The notes beneath the pieces were generated by a model, which was given only the letters and a program-made list of their open reading frames with translations, was not told the origin of the DNA and did no database searches. From Planctomycetes bacterium UBA1662 (GTDB lineage Bacteria > Planctomycetota > UBA8108), in the NCBI GenBank assembly GCA_002320775.1, contig DCKY01000024.1:9129-15790 (forward strand): a DNA stretch of 6,662 bases, in the 5' to 3' direction. The position numbers and the translations under genes are program-made. This document shows, one piece after another, positions 5,742 to 6,662 of this stretch (position 1 is the first letter of the stretch; every line of letters starts with the position of its first letter).

Positions 5742-6114
5742 CGTTCAGAGGCCTTTACAAGCCAGACTGGCGAAAAACCTCCGCAGGATCCGACTCCCTC
5801 CTCACCCACTCACTTTGATCCTGCCGCCTCAGGGAAAAGATTCGGGCAACAGTGAACTTCAACCCGGCCTAGATGGCGAGAGCCATTGCAGGGCACCGGA
5901 TTTCAGGTGAAAAGAAAACAGGGGCGCTGAAGCCAGGAGAAGTTGTCTCTTCGTAAAAGCTTTGTTCTTTCCTAAATCGACTCCCCCTTCTAATCTGGTT
6001 GCAGGTGGAGCCAGACCTTTGCAGACTCATCGAGTTGGTGCAGAAAAATAACGAGCGCGGCAACGTGAAGAAGATGTTTTTTCCAACGCATAACCCATGC
6101 AGGGATGAAATCCG

Positions 6115-6662
6115 ATGAAGGTATCCAGAAGAAAGTTTCTAAAAACCAAGGGAGCTATGCTCACCTTACCGTTTTTGCATTCGATCCCCGGTTTGAGTGG
6201 AGCTGAAGACCCGAAAAAAAAACCTGCCAAGAAGCTGGTGATCATGTATGTCCCCAACGGCCTTGTTCGCCGGTGCTTCTTTCCCGGAGAAGAAAACGGA
6301 GTGCTGCCCGGCTTCGTCGGAGGCTTCAACGCCGACAAGACCAAAAACAAGAAGAGGATTCCGAACAAGCCGGGGATCTATCCCCTGGAGCTGACCTCTA
6401 CCATGAAACCCCTGGCTGACCTGACCAAGGATGTGACCCTGGTCACCGGGCTTGACCGTACCTTCAAGAATGGCCAGGACGTTCACGCCCAGGGCGCCTC
6501 CTGCTACCTGACAAGCCTCTCTCCAGTCCAGGCCGCCGAAAAGGGGATTCGGCATCCAAACGGAAGAAGCCTGGACCAGGTGATCGGAGACAAGGTAGGT
6601 CTCTCATCCCCCTTCAAGACCCTGGAGATCAGCTGCAACGGCTTCAAGGCGGGTAAAGAGGA
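6115..6662 (+). CDS. DUF1552 protein with twin-arginine signal, 5' part only
   Basis: The first 182 codons are present and the gene runs off the right edge; family members are usually over 400 residues. The N-terminus 'KVSRRKFLKTKGAMLTLPFL' is a Tat signal with the S-R-R-x-F-L-K motif (Arg5-Arg6) and a hydrophobic stretch, so export in folded form is predicted. The mature part shows family hallmarks: 'KKLVIMYVPNGLV' at about 39-51, 'MKPLADLTKDVTLVTGLD' at about 97-114, 'DVHAQGASCYLTSLSP' at about 122-137 and 'GRSLDQVIG' at about 150-158, then 'S-P-F-K-T-L-E-I-S-C'. DUF1552 function is not established; such genes are abundant in Planctomycetota and often lie beside DUF1592/DUF1588 cytochrome-like genes, which are not seen upstream here. 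ATG 6115 is the first in-frame start after the TGA at 6106, with AGGGA at 6101-6105 as a likely ribosome-binding site. Confidence 0.85.
   Translation, partial: MKVSRRKFLKTKGAMLTLPFLHSIPGLSGAEDPKKKPAKKLVIMYVPNGLVRRCFFPGEENGVLPGFVGGFNADKTKNKKRIPNKPGIYPLELTSTMKPLADLTKDVTLVTGLDRTFKNGQDVHAQGASCYLTSLSPVQAAEKGIRHPNGRSLDQVIGDKVGLSSPFKTLEISCNGFKAGKE

Larger units (their letters stand above)
5266..6114. other. 849-bp divergent intergenic region with many inverted repeats, no gene seen
   Basis: This separates the leftward repeat-protein gene from the rightward DUF1552 gene and must hold both promoters unless the genes are driven otherwise. Coding potential is poor in all frames; a 64-codon minus-strand frame at 5869-6063 is Ser/Arg-rich and unrecognised. 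The core around 5640-5745 is AT-rich. Besides the elements listed separately, there are smaller inverted repeats at 5540-5555 (aggact/agtcct), 5584-5604 (tcagcga/tcgctga), 5783-5824 (gcaggatc/gatcctgc, 26-base loop) and 5873-5886 (atggc/gccat closing a GAGA loop). I found no confident -35/-10 pair, sigma-54 site, known riboswitch motif or tRNA. Confidence 0.5.

Noticed and set aside
5869..6063. 64-codon minus-strand frame in the divergent region
   Set aside because: Ser/Arg-rich composition, no recognisable motif and no neighbouring gene in the same direction; most likely chance.
6027..6555. Two minus-strand frames (6027-6368 and 6166-6555) over the DUF1552 gene
   Set aside because: Both are antisense to a gene with a Tat signal and family motifs and show no features of their own.

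Overview
The window most resembles a moderately GC-rich Planctomycetota chromosome, probably from an environmental lineage. That placement rests on four gene families: a FlgM opening with an 'M-E-I-H-G-P' N-terminus, a GspF/PilC protein with a Lys/Gly/Pro-rich linker after its N-terminal domain, a tandem carboxypeptidase-regulatory-like repeat protein, and a Tat-exported DUF1552 protein. It is inference from family knowledge, and other members of the PVC group (Verrucomicrobiota, Lentisphaerota) remain possible.

Layout: four genes read leftwards on the minus strand and one partial gene reads rightwards at the right edge. In minus-strand transcription order they are: (1) a 1086-aa membrane-anchored protein made of about eleven tandem beta-sandwich repeats (5265 to 2005), followed by a strong intrinsic terminator (1947-1984); (2) flgM, the anti-sigma-28 factor (1571 to 1299), preceded by a good match to a sigma-28/FliA promoter (1696-1722) and followed by a hairpin (1261-1288); (3) a STAS-domain protein of the anti-sigma-factor-antagonist type (about 1052 to 537), with a possible sigma-70-type promoter just downstream of the flgM hairpin; (4) the 5' end of a GspF/PilC-like secretion/pilus inner-membrane gene (293 to beyond base 1), whose visible 3' part is a 12-bp coding minisatellite. 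On the plus strand a DUF1552 gene with a twin-arginine signal starts at 6115 and runs off the right edge.

The 849 bases between the two divergent genes (5266-6114) carry no convincing gene. They do carry several inverted repeats, including a perfect 9-bp-arm palindrome and a cluster of alternating TGTATT half-sites in an AT-rich core, and are the least explained part of the window.

How the genes fit together: flgM, the STAS protein and GspF/PilC suggest a motility, surface-appendage and regulatory neighbourhood, and the large repeat protein is a plausible envelope or surface rod. No single operon is evident: gaps between the minus-strand genes are about 240 to 430 bases, and flgM appears to have its own promoter and upstream terminator. 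I found no mobile element, CRISPR array, tRNA or rRNA. No clearly new system emerges; the best leads are the repeat rod, the flgM control region, the GspF minisatellite and the palindrome-rich divergent region.
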